A DNA stretch of 58,763 nt from CAYQEU01 sp964532005. Lineage in GTDB: Bacteria > Patescibacteriota > Doudnabacteria > UBA920. The translations under genes were made by a program, and so were the position numbers. Of this stretch, positions 50,303-57,887 are shown piece after piece (position 1 is the stretch's first letter; the number at the start of each line of letters is the position of its first letter). The notes below the pieces were generated by a model. That model saw nothing but the letters and a program-made list of their open reading frames with translations. It was not told the DNA's origin and did not search any database. The stretch covers positions 1 through 58,763 of the forward strand of contig CAZHER010000007.1 of the NCBI GenBank assembly GCA_964532005.1, in the 5' to 3' direction.

Positions 50303-50825
50303 ACTTACCTAATAAAACAATAAAAGCAACGGGCAAAAGCAACCAAACAAAGCTTGCCGGATCGCGGATAAACATAAACTTTATCAACTCGGTAAAGTTT
50401 TCTTGTATATGGATTGGCAACATGGTCAGCACTATATTTATTAACAACCCAATTTGCAACACTGCAAATACCAGACTAAAAGGTATTGAAATTAAGTGCC
50501 TGCCGTCTGCGCCGGTTTTAAACGCATAACGGGCGAGAAAAATAAACAGAAGGAGAAACACAACCCCAAAAGCGGCCAACTGCTGTAAAGACAAAACTGT
50601 GATATTCAACTGTTTTGAAACTGCAGTACTTAAAAAAGGAGCTTCAATGACTATAAGCTTTGCCATATAAATACTGACCAGTATGCTTAAAATACGGCCG
50701 CGTCCAGCAGCAAAAGCATAGATAGAGCTGGCTACCAGCCAGAAAAGAATAATAAACAAGTCCCAAGAAGCACTGTGCCAATTAAAAGTGCTTATTAAGA
50801 ACTTCAGGTGGTCAATTTGTTCCAT
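50277..50825 (-). CDS. Integral membrane protein of unknown function
   Basis: The protein has 182 residues with four predicted transmembrane helices (DLFIILFWLVASSIYAFA, LAAFGVVFLLLFIFLARYAF, ISIPFSLVFAVLQIGLLINI, VWLLLPVAFIVLLG). The distribution is reminiscent of CvpA-like proteins, but no signature is clear. A TTGAGC-N16-TATAAT promoter with an extended -10 (TGG) lies near 50850-50880. It is not part of the dnaJ operon. Confidence 0.65.
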   Translation of the reverse strand: MEQIDHLKFLISTFNWHSASWDLFIILFWLVASSIYAFAAGRGRILSILVSIYMAKLIVIEAPFLSTAVSKQLNITVLSLQQLAAFGVVFLLLFIFLARYAFKTGADGRHLISIPFSLVFAVLQIGLLINIVLTMLPIHIQENFTELIKFMFIRDPASFVWLLLPVAFIVLLGKFISERHEM

Positions 50826-50880
50826 TTGGTTTCAAAAAGCTGTTTTATATATTATACCACCAACCCGATGCGGCTCAAAA

Positions 50881-52053
50881 CTAAAAACTCTTTTTTATCG
50901 TATCCCAGAATCCTTCATCAACCTCAATGGTTTCTCCTTGTAGCTTGCCTAATTCTTTCAAAAGTTCGGTTTCCTTCTTTGTAAGCTTGTGTGGAGTTAC
51001 AACACGTATGGTCAAAAGCAAATCCCCTTTTTTCCCCGAATTTATTATTGGTATTCCTTTACCGGCAATGCGCATAACATGGCCAGATTGTGTGCCAGCG
51101 GGGATTTTAATTTCTATATTTCCATCCAGCGTAGATGTGGCAACTTTTGCACCCAATGCTGCTTGGGAAAAACTGATAGGAAGTTCTTTTAATAAGTTCG
51201 GGCCACTTCTGGTAAAATCTTTGCTTGGTTTAACCTTAATGCTCAAATATAAATCACCGGGGCTGGAGGCACGGTATCCAACTTCCCCTTCTCCGTTAAC
51301 TCGAATTTTTTGACCATTGTCTATACCAGCGGGAATTTTTACTTTCAAAGTTTTTTCCTGGCGCAAAACTCCTCTACCCTCGCATTTTTTGCATGGCTTT
51401 TCGGGAATCTTTCCTTCACCATCGCATCGATCGCAAGTAGATGATGACTGCATATTGCCAAAAATTGTTCGACGAGTAGTTCGGATTTGTCCTTGCCCGT
51501 GACAGACTGGGCATGTTGATATTTTTGTACCTGGCTCTGCTCCGCTTCCAGTGCAGGTCGGGCATTTATCTTTCTTTTCCAAAGTAATACTTTTTTCCAC
51601 ACCATGAGCTGCTTCCTCAAAAGTCAAAGTAACCGACATTTCTAAATCAATGCCTCGAGTTCGTCTTTGGGTACGAGAAGATTGGCCTCCGAATATGTCG
51701 CTGAATATTTCTCCAAAGTCAAACTCAACACCGTTTTGCCCACCAAAACCGCCGAAGCCAAAATCGCCAAAAGGGTTTCCTTGGCCACCAAAACCGCCTG
51801 TGCCTGGACCCGGGCCATAACCGCCGTTGGCTCGAGCTTGCTCAAAAGTCTGCCCATAGGTGTCATACTGTGAGCGCTTCTCGCTATCTGATAATACTTG
51901 ATAAGCTTCGTTGACTTCCTTGAACTTCGCATCATTTCCTTGACCTTTGTCAGGATGGTATTTGTGCGCCAGTTTGCGGTAAGCTTTTTTTATCTCATCC
52001 GCATTTGCAGTCTTTGCAACACCTAAAATGTCATAATAATTTTTTGCAGCCAT
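50881..52053 (-). CDS. dnaJ: Chaperone protein DnaJ
   Basis: The protein has 390 residues. A J domain (YYDILGVAKTANADEIKKAY, HPD at KYHPDKGQ) is followed by a Gly/Phe-rich stretch (about 75-110), four CxxCxGxG zinc repeats (CPTCTGSG, CPVCHGQG, CDRCDGEG, CKKCEGRG) and the substrate domain. It stimulates DnaK. A GC-rich hairpin (52074-52102) precedes its AAGGAAGT ribosome site, and may modulate its output relative to dnaK. Confidence 0.98.
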   Translation of the reverse strand: MAAKNYYDILGVAKTANADEIKKAYRKLAHKYHPDKGQGNDAKFKEVNEAYQVLSDSEKRSQYDTYGQTFEQARANGGYGPGPGTGGFGGQGNPFGDFGFGGFGGQNGVEFDFGEIFSDIFGGQSSRTQRRTRGIDLEMSVTLTFEEAAHGVEKSITLEKKDKCPTCTGSGAEPGTKISTCPVCHGQGQIRTTRRTIFGNMQSSSTCDRCDGEGKIPEKPCKKCEGRGVLRQEKTLKVKIPAGIDNGQKIRVNGEGEVGYRASSPGDLYLSIKVKPSKDFTRSGPNLLKELPISFSQAALGAKVATSTLDGNIEIKIPAGTQSGHVMRIAGKGIPIINSGKKGDLLLTIRVVTPHKLTKKETELLKELGKLQGETIEVDEGFWDTIKKSF

Positions 52054-52073
52054 ACTTCCTTAAAAACGCTTAC

Positions 52074-52102
52074 GCGCAGCTTAAGTTTAACTTAGGCTGC
52101 GC
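52074..52102 (-). promoter_or_regulatory. Intra-operon hairpin before dnaJ
   Basis: GCGCAGC-TTAAG / CTTA-GGCTGCGC. It has no T-run directly after it, so it is more likely an mRNA processing or stabilising hairpin than a terminator. Confidence 0.45.
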
Positions 52103-52120
52103 TTGGGCTGTTTATATTAG

Positions 52121-52450
52121 TTACTCTGTTCTAAAACCAAAATTACTGTGGTCCGACTCTGCGTGCTCTGGTATTGCTCCAAATTTTTCTTCGTAGCGTT
52201 TAATATTCTCCTGAATAGCAGCAGCGATCCTTTTCATATGGGCAGGACTGACAATAACTCGACTGGACACCACCCCTTGTCTCTGGGCAAATAATATGTT
52301 CATAAAGTCCAAAATGAACTCTTCCTGAACATGGCTTATTTGAGCCATATTTGAATATACTCCTTGCAAAACCTCATCAGATATTTTGATCTGAATCTGT
52401 TGCTGGGCAGCAGCAGGAACTGGATTATTTTGCGGTACTACTTGTGCCAT
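52121..52450 (-). CDS. DUF3467-family protein
   Basis: The protein has 109 residues. Its core (IKISDEVLQGVYSNMAQISH, EEFILDFMNILFAQRQGVVS and RVIVSPAHMKRIAAAIQENI) matches the small DUF3467 family. The molecular role of the family is unknown to me. Its place between dnaK and dnaJ in a heat-shock operon is of interest and suggests a role in proteostasis or membrane stress. Confidence 0.8.
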   Translation of the reverse strand: MAQVVPQNNPVPAAAQQQIQIKISDEVLQGVYSNMAQISHVQEEFILDFMNILFAQRQGVVSSRVIVSPAHMKRIAAAIQENIKRYEEKFGAIPEHAESDHSNFGFRTE

Positions 52451-52471
52451 ATATTTTATTTTAAATATTAA

Positions 52472-54361
52472 TTATTCTTTGGGAACTTCTTTGTACTCGG
52501 CATCTACGGGATTGCTGTCTGTGCCTGTAGCGTTTGAACCGTCTGTACCAGATTCCGGAGCGGGACCCTCTGAAGCAGTTCCTGCTGGTGGCTGTTCTTG
52601 TTCATACATAGCCGCACCAACTTTTTGTATTGCATCGGACAAAGCTTGCATCTTAGTGCGAATAACTTCCATATCATCCTTGTCTTTAACTTCCTTTAAT
52701 TCCCCCATGGCAGTTTCCACAGCCGCCTTGTCTTCCGGTTTTGCTTTGTCTCCAGCATCCTTCAAAGTTTTTTCGGATACAGAAAGCAAAGTATCAGCCT
52801 GATTTCGTACTTCTACCGTTTCTTTGCGCTTTCGGTCTTCTTCGGCATGGCTTTCGGCTTCCTTTTTCATTCTTTCGACTTCATCTTTAGACAAGTTGGC
52901 GGAACCTTGGATCGTAATGTGCTGTTCTTTGCCGGTGGCTTTGTCCTTGGCGCGCACTGTTAATATACCGGAAGCATCTATGTCAAAAGTTACTTCGACC
53001 TGTGGTACTCCGCGAGGGGCCGGAGGTATACCGTCGAGAATGAATCTCCCCAAAGATTTGTTATCAGCCGCAAATTCTCGTTCTCCTTGCAAAACATGAA
53101 TTTCTACTGAAGTCTGATTGTCTGCAGCGGTAGAGAAAGTCTGAGATTTCGAAGTCGGAATGGTGGTATTGCGGTCGATTAGAGGGGTGCGTACGCCGCC
53201 CAAAGTTTCCAGACCTAGGGTCAAAGGGGTGACGTCCAAAAGCAAAATTTCTTTACCTTGTACATCGCCGCCCAAAACACCAGCTTGAACGGCAGCACCT
53301 TTGGCCACAGCTTCCATTGGGTCTACACCGCGCTCTACCTGTTTTCCAATATAGTCTTCAACGAATTTCTGTACTGAAGGCATGCGAGTGGGACCACCGA
53401 TTAAAATAATTTTATCTATTTGCTGAGGGGTAAACTTGGCATCGTTCAAAGCTTGCTCAAGCGGATGGCGCATTTTTTCAATAATTGGCTTAACCAACTC
53501 TTCCAATTTCGCGCGGGTAATTTTCATCTGCAAGTGCTTTGGTCCATTAGCATCGGCTGTAATAAAAGGCAGGTTGAGCTCGGTTTCTAAAGTAGTAGAA
53601 AGCTCAATTTTAGCTTTCTCAGCAGCTTCACGAACACGATTCATAGCCATTTTGTCAGCTGTAATATCTACACCACTCTCGCCTTTGAAAGTGTTAGTAA
53701 TATAGTCGATTAGAGCTGCGTCCATATCCTTACCACCTAGCGCTGTATCTCCCGAAGTAGATTTAACTTCGAAAGTTGCTTGTCCATCCACTTCGGAAAA
53801 CTCCATTATAGTTACGTCCAAAGTTCCACCTCCAAGGTCAAACACGAGAATCTTCTGATCATTGGCGCCGGTTTTGTCTAACCCGTATGCAAATGCGGCG
53901 GCAGTCGGTTCGTTGATGACACGAACAACTTCTAAACCTGCAATTTCCCCTGCTTGCTTTGTAGCTTGGCGCTGGGCATCGTCAAAATAAGCAGGAACTG
54001 TAATTACTGCTTTTTCAACCTTATCACCCAAAAAAGCTTCGGCGTCTCTTTTAATTTTTTGCAAAATAAATGCACTAATCTGTTCTGGGCTGTATTCTTT
54101 GCTATTAAGATTGTAGCGGAACGAAGTTCCCATTTTGCGCTTAGCTTCAAACACAGTTCCTTCGGGGTTGGTAACTGCCTGTCTGCGGGCTGGTTCGCCC
54201 ACCAATAATTCACCTTCTTTAGTGAAAGCTACATATGACGGAAAAGCTTTTCCGCCAACACTGGCTCCTTCTGCTGCTGGAATAATTACCGGTTTGCCGG
54301 CTTCCATTACACTAGCGGCAGAGTTAGAGGTTCCTAAGTCAATTCCTATAATTTTTGGCAT
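52472..54361 (-). CDS. dnaK: Chaperone protein DnaK (Hsp70)
   Basis: The protein has 629 residues. The ATPase domain starts IIGIDLGTSNSAASVMEAGK and has VRVINEPTAAAFAYG and ILVFDLGGGTLDVTIM; the linker is EILLLDVTPLTLGLET; the substrate domain and helical lid follow. The tail is acidic. It folds and disaggregates proteins with DnaJ and GrpE. The first residues use SNSAAS, which lacks the GTTNS form of many homologues, but the phosphate loop is intact. Confidence 0.98.
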   Translation of the reverse strand: MPKIIGIDLGTSNSAASVMEAGKPVIIPAAEGASVGGKAFPSYVAFTKEGELLVGEPARRQAVTNPEGTVFEAKRKMGTSFRYNLNSKEYSPEQISAFILQKIKRDAEAFLGDKVEKAVITVPAYFDDAQRQATKQAGEIAGLEVVRVINEPTAAAFAYGLDKTGANDQKILVFDLGGGTLDVTIMEFSEVDGQATFEVKSTSGDTALGGKDMDAALIDYITNTFKGESGVDITADKMAMNRVREAAEKAKIELSTTLETELNLPFITADANGPKHLQMKITRAKLEELVKPIIEKMRHPLEQALNDAKFTPQQIDKIILIGGPTRMPSVQKFVEDYIGKQVERGVDPMEAVAKGAAVQAGVLGGDVQGKEILLLDVTPLTLGLETLGGVRTPLIDRNTTIPTSKSQTFSTAADNQTSVEIHVLQGEREFAADNKSLGRFILDGIPPAPRGVPQVEVTFDIDASGILTVRAKDKATGKEQHITIQGSANLSKDEVERMKKEAESHAEEDRKRKETVEVRNQADTLLSVSEKTLKDAGDKAKPEDKAAVETAMGELKEVKDKDDMEVIRTKMQALSDAIQKVGAAMYEQEQPPAGTASEGPAPESGTDGSNATGTDSNPVDAEYKEVPKE

Positions 54362-54366
54362 GTGAT

Positions 54367-54894
54367 TTAAATTCCTTTCTTACTTATTGATACTTGGCTT
54401 GGTCTGATAACCTTGCCGTTTAATTCGTAACCTGTTACAAATTCTTGCATTACTATTCCGTCTTCCTCCCCCTTCACTTCCTGAACAGCTTCATGAAAAT
54501 TCGGGTCAAACGGTTTTCCAACTGCAACAATTTTCCGGACACCCAACTCTTCTAAAACTTTGTCCAGCTGTTGTAGAGTGCTTATCATTCCATCCTTCCA
54601 CTTTTCATCGGTACCTTCTGGAATATGGAGAATTGCTTGGGATAAGCTATCTAGTGTTGGAAGTAATTTTGCTATTGTAACTTCCCTGGCAAACTGCACT
54701 AGCTCCTGATTCTCATTTTCCTTGCGGCGCTTGTAGTTTTCAAAGTCAGCTTGCGAGCGCTGCCATCCGGACAAATTGGTTTGCGCCTCTTCCTTGGCTT
54801 CTGCCAGTTCCTTTTGCAGCCTCAGCAAAACTTGATGATCGTCGGAAGCATTACTGTCTTCTGTGTTAATTTCTTCAATATCTTCGTTGTGCAT
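54367..54894 (-). CDS. grpE: Nucleotide exchange factor GrpE
   Basis: The protein has 175 residues. An acidic N-terminus and long coiled coil (about 25-90) are followed by the beta domain (GVRKIVAVGKPFDPNFHEAV, ending GKVIRPSQVSISKK). It releases ADP from DnaK. It lies 5 bases after hrcA and 5 before dnaK. Confidence 0.97.
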   Translation of the reverse strand: MHNEDIEEINTEDSNASDDHQVLLRLQKELAEAKEEAQTNLSGWQRSQADFENYKRRKENENQELVQFAREVTIAKLLPTLDSLSQAILHIPEGTDEKWKDGMISTLQQLDKVLEELGVRKIVAVGKPFDPNFHEAVQEVKGEEDGIVMQEFVTGYELNGKVIRPSQVSISKKGI

Positions 54895-54899
54895 TAAAA

Positions 54900-55655
54900 T
54901 TAGTTAATTAAGAAAAATATTAGCACCATAGCTCCTCCTCCGCCCATAAGTTTAGAAATGTAATCCAACAACGAAATGTTTTTTGGATATTCCATGCTCT
55001 TAGGACCAATAAGTCCGATAACCCCCTTTTTTCCTGAAGGAAGACTTAAACCGGAAACTATCATGGAGTAGTCGGAAGTTTTGGAAAGTTTTAATTCTTT
55101 GCCAATAAACGCTTGGGGCTGTTGACTGCCGTACTGGTCAACTAACATATCGGCATATTCATCTAGATGGTCAAAAAACTGGGCTATTTCCTTGGCGTCT
55201 TCGGCTGGCAGATTTTCCTGCCCTAAAATATTGGACATTCCTACTGCAGACACTTCTTCAGGAAGGATGGCAAATGAAGCTTGAGAGCTATGGCTGGCCA
55301 GCATTTTGGCCAAACGACGACCAATTTCTGCGTTGACCATCTGCAATTTTACCATTTCACGACGAAGATTTTCCTGCTCGCGAACCGTCAGCTTTACTTG
55401 ACTCATAAGCTGGTTCACAAAATAGCGAAACCCTTCATCTGTTGGAATACGTCCTGCAGAAGTATGTGGCTGAGTAATATAACCTGCTTTCTCCAAAGCA
55501 GACATTTCATTGCGAATTGTGGCAGAGCTAATATCAAAATTATACTTTTCTACCAAATCCCGGCTGGCCACTGGTTGACCAGTTTCGCAGTTTAATTTGA
55601 CAATGGCAGCAAGAATTTTTGCTTGCCGTGTACTTGGAGCAGGTAATTTTTCCAT
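54900..55655 (-). CDS. hrcA: Heat-inducible transcription repressor HrcA, short form
   Basis: The protein has 251 residues, against about 340 in many bacteria. A winged-helix N-terminus (RQAKILAAIVKLNCETGQPV, then ISSATIRNEMSALEKAGYI) is followed by GAF-like and C-terminal dimer parts (GLIGPKSMEYPKNISLLDYI). It binds both CIRCE sites here. TTGACA-N17-TAAGAT ends 6 bases before the ATG, so the mRNA would be leaderless, and CIRCE overlaps the -35 box: a direct feedback loop. Confidence 0.93.
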   Translation of the reverse strand: MEKLPAPSTRQAKILAAIVKLNCETGQPVASRDLVEKYNFDISSATIRNEMSALEKAGYITQPHTSAGRIPTDEGFRYFVNQLMSQVKLTVREQENLRREMVKLQMVNAEIGRRLAKMLASHSSQASFAILPEEVSAVGMSNILGQENLPAEDAKEIAQFFDHLDEYADMLVDQYGSQQPQAFIGKELKLSKTSDYSMIVSGLSLPSGKKGVIGLIGPKSMEYPKNISLLDYISKLMGGGGAMVLIFFLIN

Positions 55656-55675
55656 AAAAACATCTTATTATAAGA

Positions 55676-55702
55676 TTAGCACTCTGTCAAGTAGAGTGCT
55701 AA
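55676..55702 (-). promoter_or_regulatory. CIRCE operator of hrcA-grpE-dnaK-dnaJ
   Basis: A perfect TTAGCACTC-N9-GAGTGCTAA inverted repeat. It lies between the divergent hrcA and TlpA-like genes; the -35 box of hrcA (TTGACA) lies at its centre. Confidence 0.97.
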
Positions 55703-55741
55703 CATATCAATCTCCTATATAAATGCTATAATTACTGCAAT

Positions 55742-56794
55742 ATGACCAAGTGGATTTACATTATTATAGTAATGGCCCTACTGGCTGTTGGTGGGACGTA
55801 TTTTATTCTGCGGTCATACTACAACCGAGCAAACAGTGACCAGAACCAAGCCCAAACGGGAGAAAATGAAGACCTGATTACCGGACAGGCTGGTCGTGTT
55901 ACATTCAAAAACTTAGGACCTGCTCCAGAATTTAAAAAAATAGACAGCTGGCTGAACGGAGAAGCACAGGCTATGGGAACTTTAAAAAATAAAGTTATTC
56001 TCATCCAATTCTGGACCTACTCCTGCAACCCGTGCATCAATGCCATACCTGAGTTAAACCGCTGGACCGATACCTATAAAGAAAATGGTTTAGAGGTTAT
56101 TGGTGTTCATACCCCGCAATACAACTTTGAAAAAAACCCGGAAAATGTCCAAGCAACCATAGACCGTTTTAAGATTAAATATCCTGTTGCCTTGGATAAC
56201 AGTTATACAATGTGGACTGCATATAAAAACCAATTTTGGCCAGCAGCATATTTGGTGGATCGCAACGGCAATATTATGTATGCCCAATATGGCGATGGCG
56301 GAATTAAAACTACAGAAAAAGCAATTAAGCTATTGCTGGGACTGGAAACCGATCCCTTGTCCCCTATCGTCCCCGCATCGGATCCGAACCGGGTAAAATC
56401 ACCAACAATGACAATAGGACTAAAGCACCTAGAATTTTTTGCTAATGAAACGATTCCTACTGACAAAGAAAAACGATACAAACTCCCCGAAGATGTAGTT
56501 CTAAATACCTTGGCATTGGGAGGAAAATGGAAAATCGAAAATGAAAAAGCTGTTCTTACTCAAGCACCTGGAACAATTAAAGTAAAATTTAACGCAGCGA
56601 AAGTGTATTTAAAAGCTAACAGCAAAGCTGCTATGAGTTTGAAAATTACTGTAGATGGCAAAACTCAGCTACCAGTTGATGTTGAGGGCAATGGCACATT
56701 TACTCTATTTGATTCAGGAGACTACGGGGAGCACATTTTGGAGATCGAAATTCCTAATGCAGGACTTGAAGTAGTACAATTGAGTTTTGGTTAA
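55742..56794 (+). CDS. Membrane-anchored TlpA-like thioredoxin with C-terminal DipZ-type domain
   Basis: The protein has 350 residues. One N-terminal transmembrane helix (WIYIIIVMALLAVGGTYFIL) is followed by a TlpA/AhpC-type thioredoxin fold (about 65-210) with redox site WTYSCNPCINAIPEL (CxxC) and the cis-Pro region FWPAAYLVDRNG. A C-terminal beta domain (about 255-350) is like the carbohydrate-binding-type tail of DipZ. The CcdA membrane part of DipZ is missing. It handles disulfides outside the membrane. TGC-TATAAT ends 9 bases before the ATG. Confidence 0.87.
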   Translation: MTKWIYIIIVMALLAVGGTYFILRSYYNRANSDQNQAQTGENEDLITGQAGRVTFKNLGPAPEFKKIDSWLNGEAQAMGTLKNKVILIQFWTYSCNPCINAIPELNRWTDTYKENGLEVIGVHTPQYNFEKNPENVQATIDRFKIKYPVALDNSYTMWTAYKNQFWPAAYLVDRNGNIMYAQYGDGGIKTTEKAIKLLLGLETDPLSPIVPASDPNRVKSPTMTIGLKHLEFFANETIPTDKEKRYKLPEDVVLNTLALGGKWKIENEKAVLTQAPGTIKVKFNAAKVYLKANSKAAMSLKITVDGKTQLPVDVEGNGTFTLFDSGDYGEHILEIEIPNAGLEVVQLSFG

Positions 56795-56820
56795 AGTTCT
56801 TGATTGTGTATACAAACCTA

Positions 56821-57132
56821 CTAGTTCATTGAATCAACCAATTCAATGAACTGTGTGCTGCTAACTAAGTACTTATTAGAATTATCCCTATCTTTTATGA
56901 TTTCGAATATTCTCTTCCAATGACTGGATGTTATGGGAGCCTTTCCTCTTTCTAAAAAAATTACTAAATAGACATTTTCGACATTAAACATTGATTTGAC
57001 TCGGTTCAACTCATTCTCTGTATAATTAAACAAAAAGCTTGCATCGGTCGCCTGATTATCTTGAGCACCGCCACCAGACTTCTGTTCCTTATGGGTTCCA
57101 ATAAAAATAGCTCTATCTAATTTTGATATCAT
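56821..57132 (-). CDS. Probable C-terminal part of a restriction endonuclease-like protein
   Basis: A 103-residue frame starts MISKLDRAIFIGTHKEQKSG. It reads back without a stop to the 10-N gap at 57155 (KTGKKVDMISKLDRAIF). Because the gap length is a placeholder, it may well be the true continuation of the gene at 57129-57884. The pattern of a VD-M segment, a hydrophobic strand and a polar Lys motif resembles a PD-(D/E)xK nuclease core with an atypical motif (THK). Very AT-rich. Confidence 0.5.
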   Translation of the reverse strand: MISKLDRAIFIGTHKEQKSGGGAQDNQATDASFLFNYTENELNRVKSMFNVENVYLVIFLERGKAPITSSHWKRIFEIIKDRDNSNKYLVSSTQFIELVDSMN

Positions 57133-57884
57133 ATCAACTTTTTTCCCAGTTTTGNNNNNNNNNNAACTAACCTAGTTGTGTTTTTTTCAGTTAATAGCCA
57201 ATTTGTGTGATTTCTTAAAAAATCTGTAGTAATAACATTTAGATCCGTCTCAAATTTAAATTCTGCAATATTTTTCTTCAACTCACTTGCTACTAACTTA
57301 AAGACTTCTTTATCAAAGAATCCTTTTCTTCTAGAAGGCTTTATTAATTGTACAGGAGACAACAAATCACTAATTAGCACATCTGTATAAGTTTTATATT
57401 CTATAACAAGACTATTAAAACCAAAACTCAATAGAGCATTCTTTGTATTGTCCGCACTATTTGGATCTTTAATGAAAGTTTCCTTAATTTCTTCTAAACT
57501 AGTTTCTCCAAATAAGCTCCATGATATCATTTCTAACCCATTTATATTGGTTCTATGAACGGATAAATAATTTATGATTTGTTCTAAAGCTACTACTACC
57601 TTATCGATCTGACGAGCATTCAACAGATTGATAAACTTATCTACGACTTCTTTTTTATTTAAGCCATCAAATGATATATCGTTATCTATTTTGACTTTAT
57701 TTAAATATGCAAAATACTTCTTCAAATTACCCACCGCGACTATATAGTCATGGTTAAGTTGTATTTCTTTACCTATATCTTCGAATAATTTTTCATAAAC
57801 CGGAGTCAAAAATGCGTAATTCTTATCTACATAAGATCCATCCAAGAATTTTTTCAAACATGTTTGAGGCGTAAATTTAAGCAT
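57129..57884 (-). CDS. Restriction endonuclease-like protein, interrupted by a scaffold gap
   Basis: A 251-residue frame, helical and Lys/Asn-rich, with no recognised domain in its N-terminal part (LKFTPQTCLKKFLDGSYVDK). It reaches the gap and, on the assumption of exactly 10 missing bases, stops soon after (KLGKKLI). A frameshift from a wrong gap length is likely, joining it to the 103-residue frame for a protein of about 350 residues. Its position next to a methyltransferase-like gene suggests the restriction partner. The base composition is far more AT-rich than the core genes, as for acquired defence islands. Confidence 0.5.
   Translation of the reverse strand: MLKFTPQTCLKKFLDGSYVDKNYAFLTPVYEKLFEDIGKEIQLNHDYIVAVGNLKKYFAYLNKVKIDNDISFDGLNKKEVVDKFINLLNARQIDKVVVALEQIINYLSVHRTNINGLEMISWSLFGETSLEEIKETFIKDPNSADNTKNALLSFGFNSLVIEYKTYTDVLISDLLSPVQLIKPSRRKGFFDKEVFKLVASELKKNIAEFKFETDLNVITTDFLRNHTNWLLTEKNTTRLVXXXXKLGKKLI
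57155..57164. other. Scaffold gap (10 N) in the restriction-like gene
   Basis: Ten N; no repeat flanks it, so the true length is unknown and the frame after it is uncertain. Confidence 0.9.
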
Positions 57885-57887
57885 TGT

